DNA from: Allostella vacuolata
GTDB lineage: Bacteria; Pseudomonadota; Alphaproteobacteria; ATCC43930; Allostellaceae
Direction of reading: 5' to 3'
DNA length: 64,000 nucleotides
Assembly (NCBI GenBank): GCA_006739055.1
Contig: AP019702.1
Span: forward strand, 3,311,388-3,375,387
The notes beneath the pieces are model-generated. The model saw only the letters and a list, made by a program, of their open reading frames with translations, had not been told where the DNA came from and searched no databases. The position numbers and the translations under genes were made by a program. Positions 42,564 to 51,564 of this stretch are shown one piece after another. How positions within the stretch are numbered: position 1 is the stretch's first letter; each line of letters starts with the position of its first letter.

Positions 42564-44876
42564 ATGATGCGGTTCGTCCGGCGCGCCCTGCTCGCCCTGG
42601 TCCTGGCGGCCGTCTGCCTTGCGGCGGGCGGCTTCCTCTACCTCTGGACCTCGCTGCCCCAGACCCGCGGCGAGTTGCGGGTGGCAGGACTGGCCGGAGC
42701 GGCCCGCATTGAGCGCGACGGCGCCGGTCTCGTCCGGGTTTCCGCCGCCAGCGTCCCCGACGCCTATTTCGCCCTGGGGCTGGCCCACGCCCAGGACCGC
42801 TTCGCCCAGATGGAACTGCAGCGGCGCCTCGCCCAGGGCCGGCTGGCGGAAATGATCGGCCCGGCCGGACTGGAATCCGACCGCTTCATGCGCACGGTCG
42901 GCATCCACCGCCTGGCGCAGGAAATCGTGCCGACGCTTGATCCGGAAACGCGTGCGATCTTCGAGGCTTATGTAGCTGGGATAAACTCCTACATCAGGTC
43001 CGGCGGGCACGCGCCGGTGCCGGAGTTCGTGCTGCTGCGCCATCAGCCCGAGCCCTGGACGATCGCCGACAGCCTGGTCTGGGGCAAGCTGATGGCCCTG
43101 CAACTGTCCGGCAACTTCCGCGGCGAGGCGTTCCGGGCGCGCATGGCCGCCCGTCTGCCCCAGAGCCGCATCGACGCCCTGTGGCCGCCGGCCGGCGGAC
43201 CCAGCACCACGGAGGGCGCCTCCAACGCCTGGATCGTCGGCGGCGACCGGTCGGCCAGCGGCAAGCCGGTGCTGGCCAACGACCCGCACCTGGCGCTGCG
43301 CCTGCCCGGCGTCTGGCACCTGTCGCGGATCGAGGCCCCGGGCCTCACGGTCGCCGGCGCCGCCTTTGCCGGCACCCCGTTCCACGTCCTCGGCCATAAC
43401 GGCCGGGTCGCCTGGGGCCTGACCACGACCAACGCCGACATCGCCGATCTGGTGGTGGAGCGCCTGGTTCCCGACCGGCCCGACCACTACCAGACCCCGG
43501 ACGGGCCGCGTCCCTTCGCGGTGCGCCAGGAGACGATCCTGGTCCGGGGCGGCCAGCCGGTGCCGATCACCATCCGCGCGACCCGCCACGGCCCCGTCAT
43601 CTCCGACGCGGTGCCGGCGATCGCGGCCGCGGCGTCCACCCCCGGGGACATCCTGGCCCTGCAGGCGACCTGGCTGCTGCCGGACGACCGGACGGCGGAC
43701 GCCTTCCATGCCATGACCCGCGCCGCCGATGCCGGGCAGTTCCGCGCGGCGCTGGAGCGCTTCTCCGGCCCGCCCCAGAACGTGCATTTCGCCGATGTCG
43801 ACGGCGCCTTCGGGATGGTCACGGCCGGCCGCATCCCGGTCCGCGCCGACGGCGACGACGGCTGGATGCCGGCGCAAGGCTGGACGGCCCGCGAGCGGTG
43901 GCCCGCGTTCATCCCCTTCGACCGGCTGCCGCAGCGCGCCGGCCGGCCGTACGAGGTGATCGCCAACGCCAACAACCGCGTCGTGGACGACACCTATCCC
44001 TTCTTCATCACCCGGGAGTGGGATGCGGGATACCGCGCAGAGCGCCTGCTGGAACGGCTCGACGAGCCGGGCCGCCATCGACCCGAAACGAGTGCGGCGA
44101 TCATGTCGGACACGGTGTCGCTCGCGGCCCGCACGCTGGTGCCGATGCTGGCGCCGCTGGTCGCGCGCTCGCCCCGGACCGGGCCCGCGCTCGACCGGCT
44201 GGTCGCGTGGGACGGGGCGATGGACCGGCAGCGCGCCGAGCCGCTGATCTTCACCGCCTGGCTGCGCGAGCTCATGCGCGCGATCCTGGAGGACGAGCTG
44301 GGCGACCTGTTCGAGGAGTTCTGGGACCTGCGCCCGGCGCTCCTCCAGCATATCGTGACGGCGGACCCGGCCTGGTGCGACGACCAGGCGACGGCCGACC
44401 GGGTGGAGAGCTGCGGCGACCAGGCGACCGCGGCGCTCGAGCGCGCGATGGCGTTCCTGGGCCAGCGCCATGGCGCCGACATGGCCCGCTGGCAGTGGGG
44501 CAACGCCCACGTCGCGCGCTTCTCGCCGCCGTACCTGGGCGACATTCCGCTGCTCGGACGCCTGTTCTCCGCCGAGGTCGCGACCGACGGCGGTTACGAC
44601 ACCATCAACCGCGGGCACATGCGGATCGCCCAGGAGGCCGCGCCGTTCCGCAACCTGCACGGCGCCGGCTTCCGGGGCATATTCGACCTCGCCGACCTCG
44701 ATCGCTCGCACTTCATGATCGCGGTCGGGCAGTCCGGAAACCCGCTGTCGCGCCACTTCCTCGACCTGACATTGCCCTGGCGGGACTTCGCCTGGCTCGC
44801 TTTGCCGGCTGTCGGCACCCCGTTGCCGGAGGGGCGAACCCTGCACCTGCTGCCCCGGACACCCGCCCCGAGATGA
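42564..44876 (+). CDS. Penicillin acylase family (N-terminal nucleophile) amidohydrolase
   Basis: 770 aa. An N-terminal hydrophobic segment (about 8-29) exports the precursor to the periplasm. The alpha part holds SVPDAYFALGLAHAQDRFAQMELQRR; the autocleavage/nucleophile site is Gly-Ala-Ser220-Asn-Ala-Trp, and the beta part continues with GKPVLANDPHL, all diagnostic for penicillin/aculeacin acylases. Natural substrates of environmental members are often acyl-homoserine lactones or lipopeptides, so quorum quenching is possible but unproven. GGAGG lies 5 bases before ATG 42564. The 3' end overlaps threonine ammonia-lyase by 4 bases. Confidence 0.92.
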   Translation: MMRFVRRALLALVLAAVCLAAGGFLYLWTSLPQTRGELRVAGLAGAARIERDGAGLVRVSAASVPDAYFALGLAHAQDRFAQMELQRRLAQGRLAEMIGPAGLESDRFMRTVGIHRLAQEIVPTLDPETRAIFEAYVAGINSYIRSGGHAPVPEFVLLRHQPEPWTIADSLVWGKLMALQLSGNFRGEAFRARMAARLPQSRIDALWPPAGGPSTTEGASNAWIVGGDRSASGKPVLANDPHLALRLPGVWHLSRIEAPGLTVAGAAFAGTPFHVLGHNGRVAWGLTTTNADIADLVVERLVPDRPDHYQTPDGPRPFAVRQETILVRGGQPVPITIRATRHGPVISDAVPAIAAAASTPGDILALQATWLLPDDRTADAFHAMTRAADAGQFRAALERFSGPPQNVHFADVDGAFGMVTAGRIPVRADGDDGWMPAQGWTARERWPAFIPFDRLPQRAGRPYEVIANANNRVVDDTYPFFITREWDAGYRAERLLERLDEPGRHRPETSAAIMSDTVSLAARTLVPMLAPLVARSPRTGPALDRLVAWDGAMDRQRAEPLIFTAWLRELMRAILEDELGDLFEEFWDLRPALLQHIVTADPAWCDDQATADRVESCGDQATAALERAMAFLGQRHGADMARWQWGNAHVARFSPPYLGDIPLLGRLFSAEVATDGGYDTINRGHMRIAQEAAPFRNLHGAGFRGIFDLADLDRSHFMIAVGQSGNPLSRHFLDLTLPWRDFAWLALPAVGTPLPEGRTLHLLPRTPAPR

Positions 44877-46096
44877 CCGTGACCATCGACGATATCCGCC
44901 GCGCGGCCGAGCTGATCGGCGGCACCATCGCGCTCTCCCCCTGCATCGCAGCCCCGCGCCTGTCGCAGAAATCGGGCGCGGACGTGCACCTGAAGCTGGA
45001 GACGGTGCATGTCACCGGCTCCTTCAAGGAGCGCGGCGCCCTGGCGCGCCTGCTGACGCTGGCACCGGAGGCCGCCCGGGCCGGCGTGATCGCGATGTCG
45101 GCCGGCAACCACGCCCAGGGCGTGGCCTGCCACGCCACCCGGCTCGGCATCCCCGCCACCATCGTCATGCCCGAGGGCACCCCCTTCACCAAGATCGAGC
45201 GGACGGAGGATTTCGGCGCCCGGGTGCTTCTGCACGGCCGGACCCTGGCCGAGGCGCGCGCGTTCGCCTGGCAGGTCGCCGACCGCGACGGGCTGACCTT
45301 CGTCCATCCCTACGACGACCCGATGGTGGTCGCCGGCCAGGGAACCATCGGGCTGGAGCTGGCCGAGCAGCTGCCCGGGCTCGACGACGTCATCGTGCCG
45401 ATCGGCGGCGGCGGCCTGATCGCCGGCATTGCGACCGCGATCCGCGCCCTGCGCCCGCAGGTCCGGATCTGGGGGGTGCAGACCGCGCTCTACCCGGCGA
45501 TGCGCCAGGCCCTGGCCGGCGCCCCGGTATCGGCCGGCGGCGACACGCTGGCCGAGGGCATCGCCGTGGCCGAGCCGGGCCGGCTGCCGCGGGAGATGCT
45601 GATCGGCCTGCTCGAGGATATCCTGCTGGTCGACGAGGGAGCGATCGAGCGGGCGGTCCATCTGCTGATCGACCAGCAGAAGATCGTCGCCGAAGGGGCC
45701 GGCGCGGCACCGGTCGCCGCCCTGCTCGCCAACCCGGACCCGTTCCGGGGACGGCAGGTGGCCGTGGTGATCGGCGGCGGCAACATCGACGACCGGCTGC
45801 TGGCGTCGATCCTGATGCGCGGCCTGGTGCGCGACGGCCGGCTGATCCGCATCCGGATCGAGCTGAACGACGCCCCCGGCGCCCTGTCGCGGGTCACCCG
45901 GCTGGTGGCGGATGCCGGCGGCAACATCGTCGAGATCTACCACCAGCGCCTGTTCTTCGACGTGCCGGTGAAGCGGGCGGAGGTCGATGCGGTGGTCGAG
46001 ATCCGCAACTTCCGCCATGCCGAGCTGCTGGTGAAGGCCCTGGTAGACGGCGGCTTCCCGACCCGGCAGATGACCTATACCAACAGCGGCGGCTGA
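44873..46096 (+). CDS. ilvA: Threonine ammonia-lyase
   Basis: PLP enzyme deaminating threonine to 2-oxobutanoate. 407 aa: catalytic domain with the PLP lysine at 52 (TGSFKERGA), AGNHAQGVA and the phosphate-binding GGGGL at about 183-187, followed by one ACT-like C-terminal domain (about 328-407), the short biodegradative/TdcB-IlvA hybrid type. The start overlaps the acylase stop (ATGA). The open frame further upstream to 43898 is a shadow. Its 3' end overlaps the convergent histidine kinase gene by 22 bases. Confidence 0.93.
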   Translation: MTVTIDDIRRAAELIGGTIALSPCIAAPRLSQKSGADVHLKLETVHVTGSFKERGALARLLTLAPEAARAGVIAMSAGNHAQGVACHATRLGIPATIVMPEGTPFTKIERTEDFGARVLLHGRTLAEARAFAWQVADRDGLTFVHPYDDPMVVAGQGTIGLELAEQLPGLDDVIVPIGGGGLIAGIATAIRALRPQVRIWGVQTALYPAMRQALAGAPVSAGGDTLAEGIAVAEPGRLPREMLIGLLEDILLVDEGAIERAVHLLIDQQKIVAEGAGAAPVAALLANPDPFRGRQVAVVIGGGNIDDRLLASILMRGLVRDGRLIRIRIELNDAPGALSRVTRLVADAGGNIVEIYHQRLFFDVPVKRAEVDAVVEIRNFRHAELLVKALVDGGFPTRQMTYTNSGG

Positions 46097-47823
46097 GCCG
46101 CATCTGCCGACAGCGGCGGCTGAGCCGCATCCCGGCGGCCGGCCAGCGCCTGCTCGATCGTCGCCGTCAGCTCGTCGATCCGGTAGGGCTTGGCCAGGAT
46201 GCACAACCCCGACAGCTCGGCCAGGTCCTCGCTGTAGCCGGTCGCCAGCACGACCGGGACGCCGGGGCAGAGCCGGCCCGCCTCGCGCGCCAGCACCGCG
46301 CCGCTGACGGTGCCCGGCATGACCATGTCGCTGAACAGGAGGTCGATCGGCAGGCGCGCCTCGAGCCGCGCCAGCGCCTCGTCGCCGGACGCGGCGAGCG
46401 TGACGGAATAGCCGAGGTCGCCCAGGGTCGAGGCGACCAGCCTGGCGACCAGCGGATCGTCCTCGACCACCAGCAGGCGGGCGCCGCGGGTAGGCGCCGG
46501 CGCCGGGGACGGGGCGGCCGCCTCTTCCGCTGGGATCCCGGCCGCGCGCGGCAGGAGCATGGAGACCGTGGTACCGCCCCCGGGCGTGCTCTCGATCCGC
46601 ACCGCGCCGCCGGACTGGCGGCAGAAGCCATAGACCTGCGACAGGCCCAGGCCGGAGCCCTTGCCGACCGCCTTGGTGGTGAAGAAGGGCTCGAACACCC
46701 GGCCCAGGACCTCGGGCGTCATGCCGCTGCCCGTGTCGCGCACCCAGATGCGCACGAACTGTCCCGCCAGGCCGTCGGGGTCACCCTCCTGGCAGGCGAA
46801 GTTCTCGGCCCCGATCGCCAGCGTTCCGGCCCCGGGCGTCGCGTCCCGCGCGTTGACGACGAGGTTGAGCAGCGCCAGTTCGAACTGGGTGGGATCGGCC
46901 TCCACCGGCCACAGGCCCGGCCCCGGCTCCATCCGGACGGCAATGTCGGCCCGCAGCGCCCGCTCGATCAGGCCGGACAGGCCGACCAGCCGGTCGCGGA
47001 TGTCGAACGGCTGCGGCCGCAGCGTCTGGTGCCGGGCGAACGCCATGAGCTGCTGGGTGAGCCGGCCGCCGCGGCTGACCGCCTGCTGCCCGGCCTCCAG
47101 GATCGGCCGCAGCGAGGGTTCGGCACTGCGCCGGCCGATCATCGTCAGGCAGGCCGACAGGGCCTGCAGCAGGTTGTTGAAATCATGGGCGATGCCGCCG
47201 GTGAGCTGGCCCACCGCTTCCATGCGCTGGGCATGGTGCAGCTGCTCCTCCGCGCGGCGCAATTCCCGCGTCCGCTCGTCGACGATCTGCTCCAGGTTGG
47301 CGTTGAGCTGCCGCAGCGCCTCCTCGGCCTCGCGCCGCCGGCGTTCCGCGACGATGCGCTGGGTGGTCTCGACGACGATCGCCAGCACGCCGCGCGGGCA
47401 CCCGTCGGCATCCCGGATCGGGCTGTAGTTGAGGTCCATCCAGACATCTTCCGGCACCCCGTGGCGATGCAGGACGAGGTGACGGTCCCGGAACGACAAG
47501 GTCCCGCCGCGCAGGCCGACATCCATGACCCGGCGATTGAAGTCCGCCACCTCCGGCCAGCCCTCGAGCACGGGCTTGCCCAGCAGGTCCGGATGGCGGC
47601 CGCCGGCGAATACGGAATAGGCGTCATTGTAGATCATTACCCCGTCGGCACCGCACAGCATCACGATCGGCACCGGCGAGGCCAGCACGATGTCGGTGAT
47701 GGAGGCGAGCCACGCCGGCCACGCCGGCCGTGCGCCGAGCGACGTTCGCGACCAGTCGAAGCGATGCACCAGCGCCGCCATCTCGCCGCGCAGGACGAAA
47801 TCGGGCAGCGAAGAATCGCTCAT
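46075..47823 (-). CDS. Hybrid sensor histidine kinase with PAS sensor and C-terminal receiver
   Basis: 582 aa, no membrane segment, so a soluble sensor. Order: PAS-like domain (about 35-155, with IYNDAYSVFAGGRHP), a short coiled coil (160-200), HisKA with His213 in GGIAHDFNNLLQ, HATPase with the N box LVVNARDA (321-328) and DTGSGMTP, then a receiver domain (about 448-565) with Asp499. The pattern is that of HWE-free PAS-HisKA-HATPase-REC hybrids common in alphaproteobacteria. ATG 47823 begins MSDSSLPDF; the frame to 48558 is spurious. The C-terminal tail contains a 9-residue duplication (DAAQPPLSA). Confidence 0.92.
   Translation of the reverse strand: MSDSSLPDFVLRGEMAALVHRFDWSRTSLGARPAWPAWLASITDIVLASPVPIVMLCGADGVMIYNDAYSVFAGGRHPDLLGKPVLEGWPEVADFNRRVMDVGLRGGTLSFRDRHLVLHRHGVPEDVWMDLNYSPIRDADGCPRGVLAIVVETTQRIVAERRRREAEEALRQLNANLEQIVDERTRELRRAEEQLHHAQRMEAVGQLTGGIAHDFNNLLQALSACLTMIGRRSAEPSLRPILEAGQQAVSRGGRLTQQLMAFARHQTLRPQPFDIRDRLVGLSGLIERALRADIAVRMEPGPGLWPVEADPTQFELALLNLVVNARDATPGAGTLAIGAENFACQEGDPDGLAGQFVRIWVRDTGSGMTPEVLGRVFEPFFTTKAVGKGSGLGLSQVYGFCRQSGGAVRIESTPGGGTTVSMLLPRAAGIPAEEAAAPSPAPAPTRGARLLVVEDDPLVARLVASTLGDLGYSVTLAASGDEALARLEARLPIDLLFSDMVMPGTVSGAVLAREAGRLCPGVPVVLATGYSEDLAELSGLCILAKPYRIDELTATIEQALAGRRDAAQPPLSADAAQPPLLV
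46083..46131. repeat. 27-bp tandem duplication at convergent gene ends
   Basis: ACAGCGGCGGCTGAGCCGCATC occurs at 46083-46104 and 46110-46131. The first copy contains the ilvA stop, the second lies outside it; on the other strand both encode DAAQPPL in the kinase tail. A duplication of the ilvA end extended the kinase by nine residues or the reverse. Confidence 0.85.
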
Positions 47824-47925
47824 GGGACTTGCATCCGTTCCATCCGCGGCCTGCAGCCGCTCTCCCCCCCGTGACAGGCTGTCCCCTTGCCGGGCCGGCT
47901 TGTGCCGAACTACCCTGCCAAGACG

Positions 47926-48354
47926 ATGGTGCGAGGACGCGATCGAGACAAGGGAGAAACCAGGGGTTCCGCGCGCCGCGCGTGGCTCGCGGGTCTGCTT
48001 GTCTGGACCTTCCTGTTCCAGTCGCTGCTGCCGGTTCTGGGGCCGGTCCGCCTGGGCGACGGGACGGCGACCGCCGCGCTCGGGCGCCTGCTGCCGATCT
48101 GCACCGCCCAGGGGTTGCGGCTTGCGGAGCCCGCGACCAGCGACAGCCAGGACGGCGGGGCCACGATCGCCATCGACGGCGGATGGCACTGCCTGCTGTG
48201 CGTCACGCCCCAGGTCGCCCCGGTGGAGGCGGCGGCCCTGCCGACCGCTCCCGCCGCCGCCCGCTTCTCCTGGACCACCCCGCCCCCGGACGCGCCGGTA
48301 TCGGGGCGCGAACGGACGCCGCAATCCGCCAGGGGACCGCCCCTGACCGCCTGA
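47926..48354 (+). CDS. DUF2946-like membrane-anchored protein, putative copper locus component
   Basis: 142 aa from ATG 47926 (a TTG at 47887 would add 13 residues; neither has a strong ribosome-binding site). A hydrophobic segment at about 20-38 is followed by a periplasmic part with ICTAQG and the HCLLC motif, then a proline-rich tail. A cysteine pair after HC in a short secreted protein is the DUF2946 pattern, often found beside copper and TonB receptor genes. The following genes (YcnI, TonB receptor, PCu(A)C) support a copper-related role; the molecular function is unknown. Confidence 0.7.
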   Translation: MVRGRDRDKGETRGSARRAWLAGLLVWTFLFQSLLPVLGPVRLGDGTATAALGRLLPICTAQGLRLAEPATSDSQDGGATIAIDGGWHCLLCVTPQVAPVEAAALPTAPAAARFSWTTPPPDAPVSGRERTPQSARGPPLTA

Positions 48355-48418
48355 TCGCCGCAGCTGCCGGCCGGACTTCGCTCCGGACGGCGCTTCTTCG
48401 CGCTTCAGGAGGCAGGAC

Positions 48419-48982
48419 ATGACAATGCGTAAATCGCTCCGGCCGCAGGACGGCCGGGCATCCGTGGCACCGCTCGTCGGTGCCGCGATCGTCGCCGCCA
48501 TGCTGGCGGCACCGCTCGACGCCCGCGCCCATGCAGTGCTGGATACCGGCACGGCCACGGCCGGCGCCTATCACAAGCTGGTCGTGCGCATCGGCCATGG
48601 TTGCGCCGGCCAGCCGACGGTGGAGCTGACCATCGAGCTGCCGGCCGGCATCTCCGGCGGCAAGCCCCAGCCCAAGCCCGGCTGGCAGGTCGCGGTCGCC
48701 CGCGAACCCCTGGCGGAGCCGTTCCGCGACGGCCACGGCAACCTGGTCACCGACCGCGTCGCCCGCGTCACCTGGAGCGGCGGCCGGCTCGAGGACAGCC
48801 ATTTCGACGAGTTCGCCGTCCATGTCCGCCTGCCCAACCGGCCGGGCGAGACGCTGCACATCCCGGTCGTGCAGCGCTGCGAGACGGGCGAGCATCGCTG
48901 GGTCGAGGTTCCAGGACCGGGCCAGCGCCCGGGCAGCCTGAAATCGCCGGCCCCGGCCCTGCTCCTGCTGCCGCGGTCCTGA
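48419..48982 (+). CDS. YcnI-family (DUF1775) copper-binding protein
   Basis: 187 aa with a signal peptide (residues 1-37, ending LDARA) so that the mature protein begins at His38 (HAVLD). An N-terminal His is the copper ligand of Bacillus YcnI's monohistidine brace; the following TIELPAGIS and the later PGWQVAV/VTWSGG segments fit the DUF1775 fold. The family normally has a C-terminal membrane anchor; here a short hydrophobic LLLLP end may be a remnant. GGAGG lies 8 bases before ATG 48419. Same strand and spacing as the other copper genes. Confidence 0.85.
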   Translation: MTMRKSLRPQDGRASVAPLVGAAIVAAMLAAPLDARAHAVLDTGTATAGAYHKLVVRIGHGCAGQPTVELTIELPAGISGGKPQPKPGWQVAVAREPLAEPFRDGHGNLVTDRVARVTWSGGRLEDSHFDEFAVHVRLPNRPGETLHIPVVQRCETGEHRWVEVPGPGQRPGSLKSPAPALLLLPRS

Positions 48983-49062
48983 AGCCGCGGTCCTGAACCC
49001 GCGACCGCACGCCCGCGAACCGTCCCAGACGACAAGGGTGACGGGCTGCGGCCCGCCCCGGA

Positions 49063-51174
49063 ATGAACAGGCACCGACTCATGACAACCCAGCCCCTGCC
49101 GCCCGTCACTGCGGGCCGGCGCCATCGGCTGTTCGCCCTCGGCACCACCGCGCTCGTCGCCGTATCGGCGAGCGCGGCGGCGCAGCAGGCGATCCAGCTG
49201 CAGCCGCTCTCGGTCGAGGGCGCCCGCCCCGCCGAAAGCCTGACCGTCCCCGACACCGAGACCGCCCGCCGTACGATCGAGCAGACCCCGGGCGCGGTGT
49301 CGGTCGTCCCGAACACGGCCTGGCGCGACACCCCGGCTGCGACCCTCAAGGACGTCCTCGACTACACCCCGGGCGTCTTCGTCCAGCCGAAATGGGGCGA
49401 GGACTCGCGCTTTTCGATCCGCGGCTCCGGCCTGTCGCGCAACTTCCACATGCGCGGCGTCGCCATCCTCCAGGACGGGGTGCCGATCAACGCCGCCGAC
49501 GGCAGTAGCGACTTCCAGGAACTGGACCCGACCGCCTTCCGCTACACCGAGATCTTCAAGGGGGCCAACGCGCTCCGCTACGGCGCCAACTACGTCGGCG
49601 GGGCGATCAACTTCGTCTCGCCGACCGGCTATGACGCGGACAGCTTCAGCGCCCGCGCCGACATCGGCAGCTTCGGCTTCCGCCGCCTGCAAGGCAGCAG
49701 CGGCGGCAGCTACGGCGCCGTCGACGGCTTCGTCACCGGCTCCTGGCAGGAACAGGACGGCTTCCGCGACCACAGCCGCGGCAAGTCCACCCGCGCCTCG
49801 GGCAATGTCGGCTGGCGGATCACCGACAACCTGGAAACGCGCTTCTACTTCAACGCGGTCGACCTGCAGCAGGAGATTCCGGGATCAGTCACCCGGCAGG
49901 CCGCGCTGAGCAATCCCAAGGCCGCCGCGGCCGGCAACCTCGTCCAGAACTACCAGCGGAACATGCAGTCCTGGCGCGTCGCCAACAAGACGACCCTGAA
50001 GCTGGGCGGCACGACCTTCGAGGTCGGCGGCTATGCGGTCAACAAGGACCTGCTGCATCCGATCTACCAGTATCTCGACTACGAGTACCGGGACTTCGGC
50101 GCCTTCGGCCGCGTCACCGACGAGCGGCAGATCGCCGGGCACCGCAACCGCCTGACGCTCGGCGTCAACTTCGCTTCCGGCAAGGTCGACAACAAGCAGT
50201 ATGTCAACCTGCCGGGCGCCGGCCGCGGGGCGCTGCTGTCCGCCTCGAAGGATTCGTCCACCACCACCGTCGTCTACGGCGAGAATTCCTTCGAGGTGGT
50301 GCAGGGCGTCTCGCTGATTGCGGGCGGGCAGTTCGTCCAGGCCCGGCGCAAGCGCGAGGACCGCTTTCCCGACGCCACCGACACCTCGGGCAGGAACGAC
50401 TACGACTTCTTCAACCCCAAGGTCGGGGTGCTGTGGCAGGTCGATCCGGCCTGGCAGGTGTTCGCCAACGTCTCCCGCTCCGGCGAGGCGCCGACCTTCG
50501 GCGAGCTCAACTTCACCAACGTGGTGCTGGCGGACACCAAGGCGCAGAAGGCGACCACCTTCGAGGTCGGCACGCGCGGGCGCCGGCCGGACTATAGCTG
50601 GGACCTCGCCCTCTATCGCATGCAGCTCAAGAACGAATTCCAGTTCTTCGATCTGGGCGGCGGCAACTACCAGGTCACCAACGCCGACAAGACCATCCAT
50701 CAGGGTATCGAGGTCGGCGGCGGCTGGGCGTTCGCCCGGGGCCTGTTCGAAGGCGGCACCAATCCCGACCGGCTGTGGCTGAACACCGCCTATACCTTCA
50801 GCGACTTCCGCTTCGACGGCGATCGCAACTGGGGCGACAACAAGCTGCCGGGCGCGCCGCGCCACTACCTGCGCGCGGAGCTGCTCTACCGCAACCCGAA
50901 CGGCTTCTATCTCGGGCCCAACGTCGAATGGGTTCCGCAGGCGTACTTCGTCGACAACGCCAATACGCTGAAGACCGAATCCTACGCCCTGCTCGGCTTC
51001 CGCGCCGGCTACGACTTCGACGAGCATGTCTCGATGTTCGTCGATGCCCGCAACCTGCTCGACACCAAGTACATCGCCAGCACCAGCGTGGCCGCCGTCG
51101 CCAATCCGAACTCGGCCCTGTTCGAGCCGGGGGCCGGGCTTGCCGTCTATGGCGGCCTGCGCGTGCGCTGGTAG
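49063..51174 (+). CDS. TonB-dependent outer-membrane receptor, probably for copper or a metal chelate
   Basis: 703 aa. Signal peptide to about residue 40 (SASAAAQQA), plug domain from about 65 (TPGAVSVVPNTAWRD, then LKDVLDYTPGVFV, IRGSGLSRNFHMRG, LRYGANYVGGAINFVSPTG) and a 22-strand-type barrel ending in Trp (VYGGLRVRW), the outer-membrane assembly signature. Substrate is not certain: placement between YcnI and PCu(A)C genes argues for copper, but the plug also resembles catecholate-siderophore receptors. ATG 49063 and 49081 are both possible; the second gives a shorter leader. Confidence 0.9.
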   Translation: MNRHRLMTTQPLPPVTAGRRHRLFALGTTALVAVSASAAAQQAIQLQPLSVEGARPAESLTVPDTETARRTIEQTPGAVSVVPNTAWRDTPAATLKDVLDYTPGVFVQPKWGEDSRFSIRGSGLSRNFHMRGVAILQDGVPINAADGSSDFQELDPTAFRYTEIFKGANALRYGANYVGGAINFVSPTGYDADSFSARADIGSFGFRRLQGSSGGSYGAVDGFVTGSWQEQDGFRDHSRGKSTRASGNVGWRITDNLETRFYFNAVDLQQEIPGSVTRQAALSNPKAAAAGNLVQNYQRNMQSWRVANKTTLKLGGTTFEVGGYAVNKDLLHPIYQYLDYEYRDFGAFGRVTDERQIAGHRNRLTLGVNFASGKVDNKQYVNLPGAGRGALLSASKDSSTTTVVYGENSFEVVQGVSLIAGGQFVQARRKREDRFPDATDTSGRNDYDFFNPKVGVLWQVDPAWQVFANVSRSGEAPTFGELNFTNVVLADTKAQKATTFEVGTRGRRPDYSWDLALYRMQLKNEFQFFDLGGGNYQVTNADKTIHQGIEVGGGWAFARGLFEGGTNPDRLWLNTAYTFSDFRFDGDRNWGDNKLPGAPRHYLRAELLYRNPNGFYLGPNVEWVPQAYFVDNANTLKTESYALLGFRAGYDFDEHVSMFVDARNLLDTKYIASTSVAAVANPNSALFEPGAGLAVYGGLRVRW

Positions 51175-51218
51175 CCGCCTTGGACAGACCCCGCATCCGA
51201 CCGGAAGGACGCACTCCC

Positions 51219-51539
51219 ATGCACCGCATCCGCCGCTTCCTCTCCGGCCTGGCGCTGGCCATCCTGGCCGCCATCGGGCCGGTGTCGGCCATCGCCTGCG
51301 ACCCCGAAACGATGAACGAGCAGCTGGCCGAGTTCTGCCGCTCGCCCCTGGCGGACCTTGCCGAGATGCTGGCCCAGGTCCGGCAGCCGCCCGGCGTCGC
51401 GGCCGGCATGCGGCAGCGGCTGGACGAGGCGAAACTCGCCTGCCGCGACGGCGACTACGAAGCCGGGCTCGCCCAGGCCATCCGCCTCGCCCGCGACATC
51501 GGGCGGCTCGAGGCCCGCACGCTGGCGCGGGTCGAATGA
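51219..51539 (+). CDS. Small exported protein of unknown function in the copper locus
   Basis: 106 aa. Residues 1-26 form a signal peptide (MHRIRRF, hydrophobic core, VSAIA); the mature part starts near Cys27 and has further cysteines at 40 and 75 in a helical, acidic-basic sequence (LADLAEMLAQVRQPP). A lipoprotein is possible but the residue three before Cys27 is Ala, a weak lipobox. AAGGA lies 9 bases before ATG 51219. It sits between the TonB receptor and the PCu(A)C gene with short gaps, so it very likely belongs to the same operon. I do not recognise the family. Confidence 0.75.
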   Translation: MHRIRRFLSGLALAILAAIGPVSAIACDPETMNEQLAEFCRSPLADLAEMLAQVRQPPGVAAGMRQRLDEAKLACRDGDYEAGLAQAIRLARDIGRLEARTLARVE

Positions 51540-51564
51540 CCCTTCCCCACCATTGGAGGTACCC

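Noticed and set aside
48983-49062. Cobalamin riboswitch before the TonB receptor
   Set aside because: The 80-base gap is too short for the element and no B12-box pattern is seen; a short CCGCGGTCCTGAA duplication is all that stands out.
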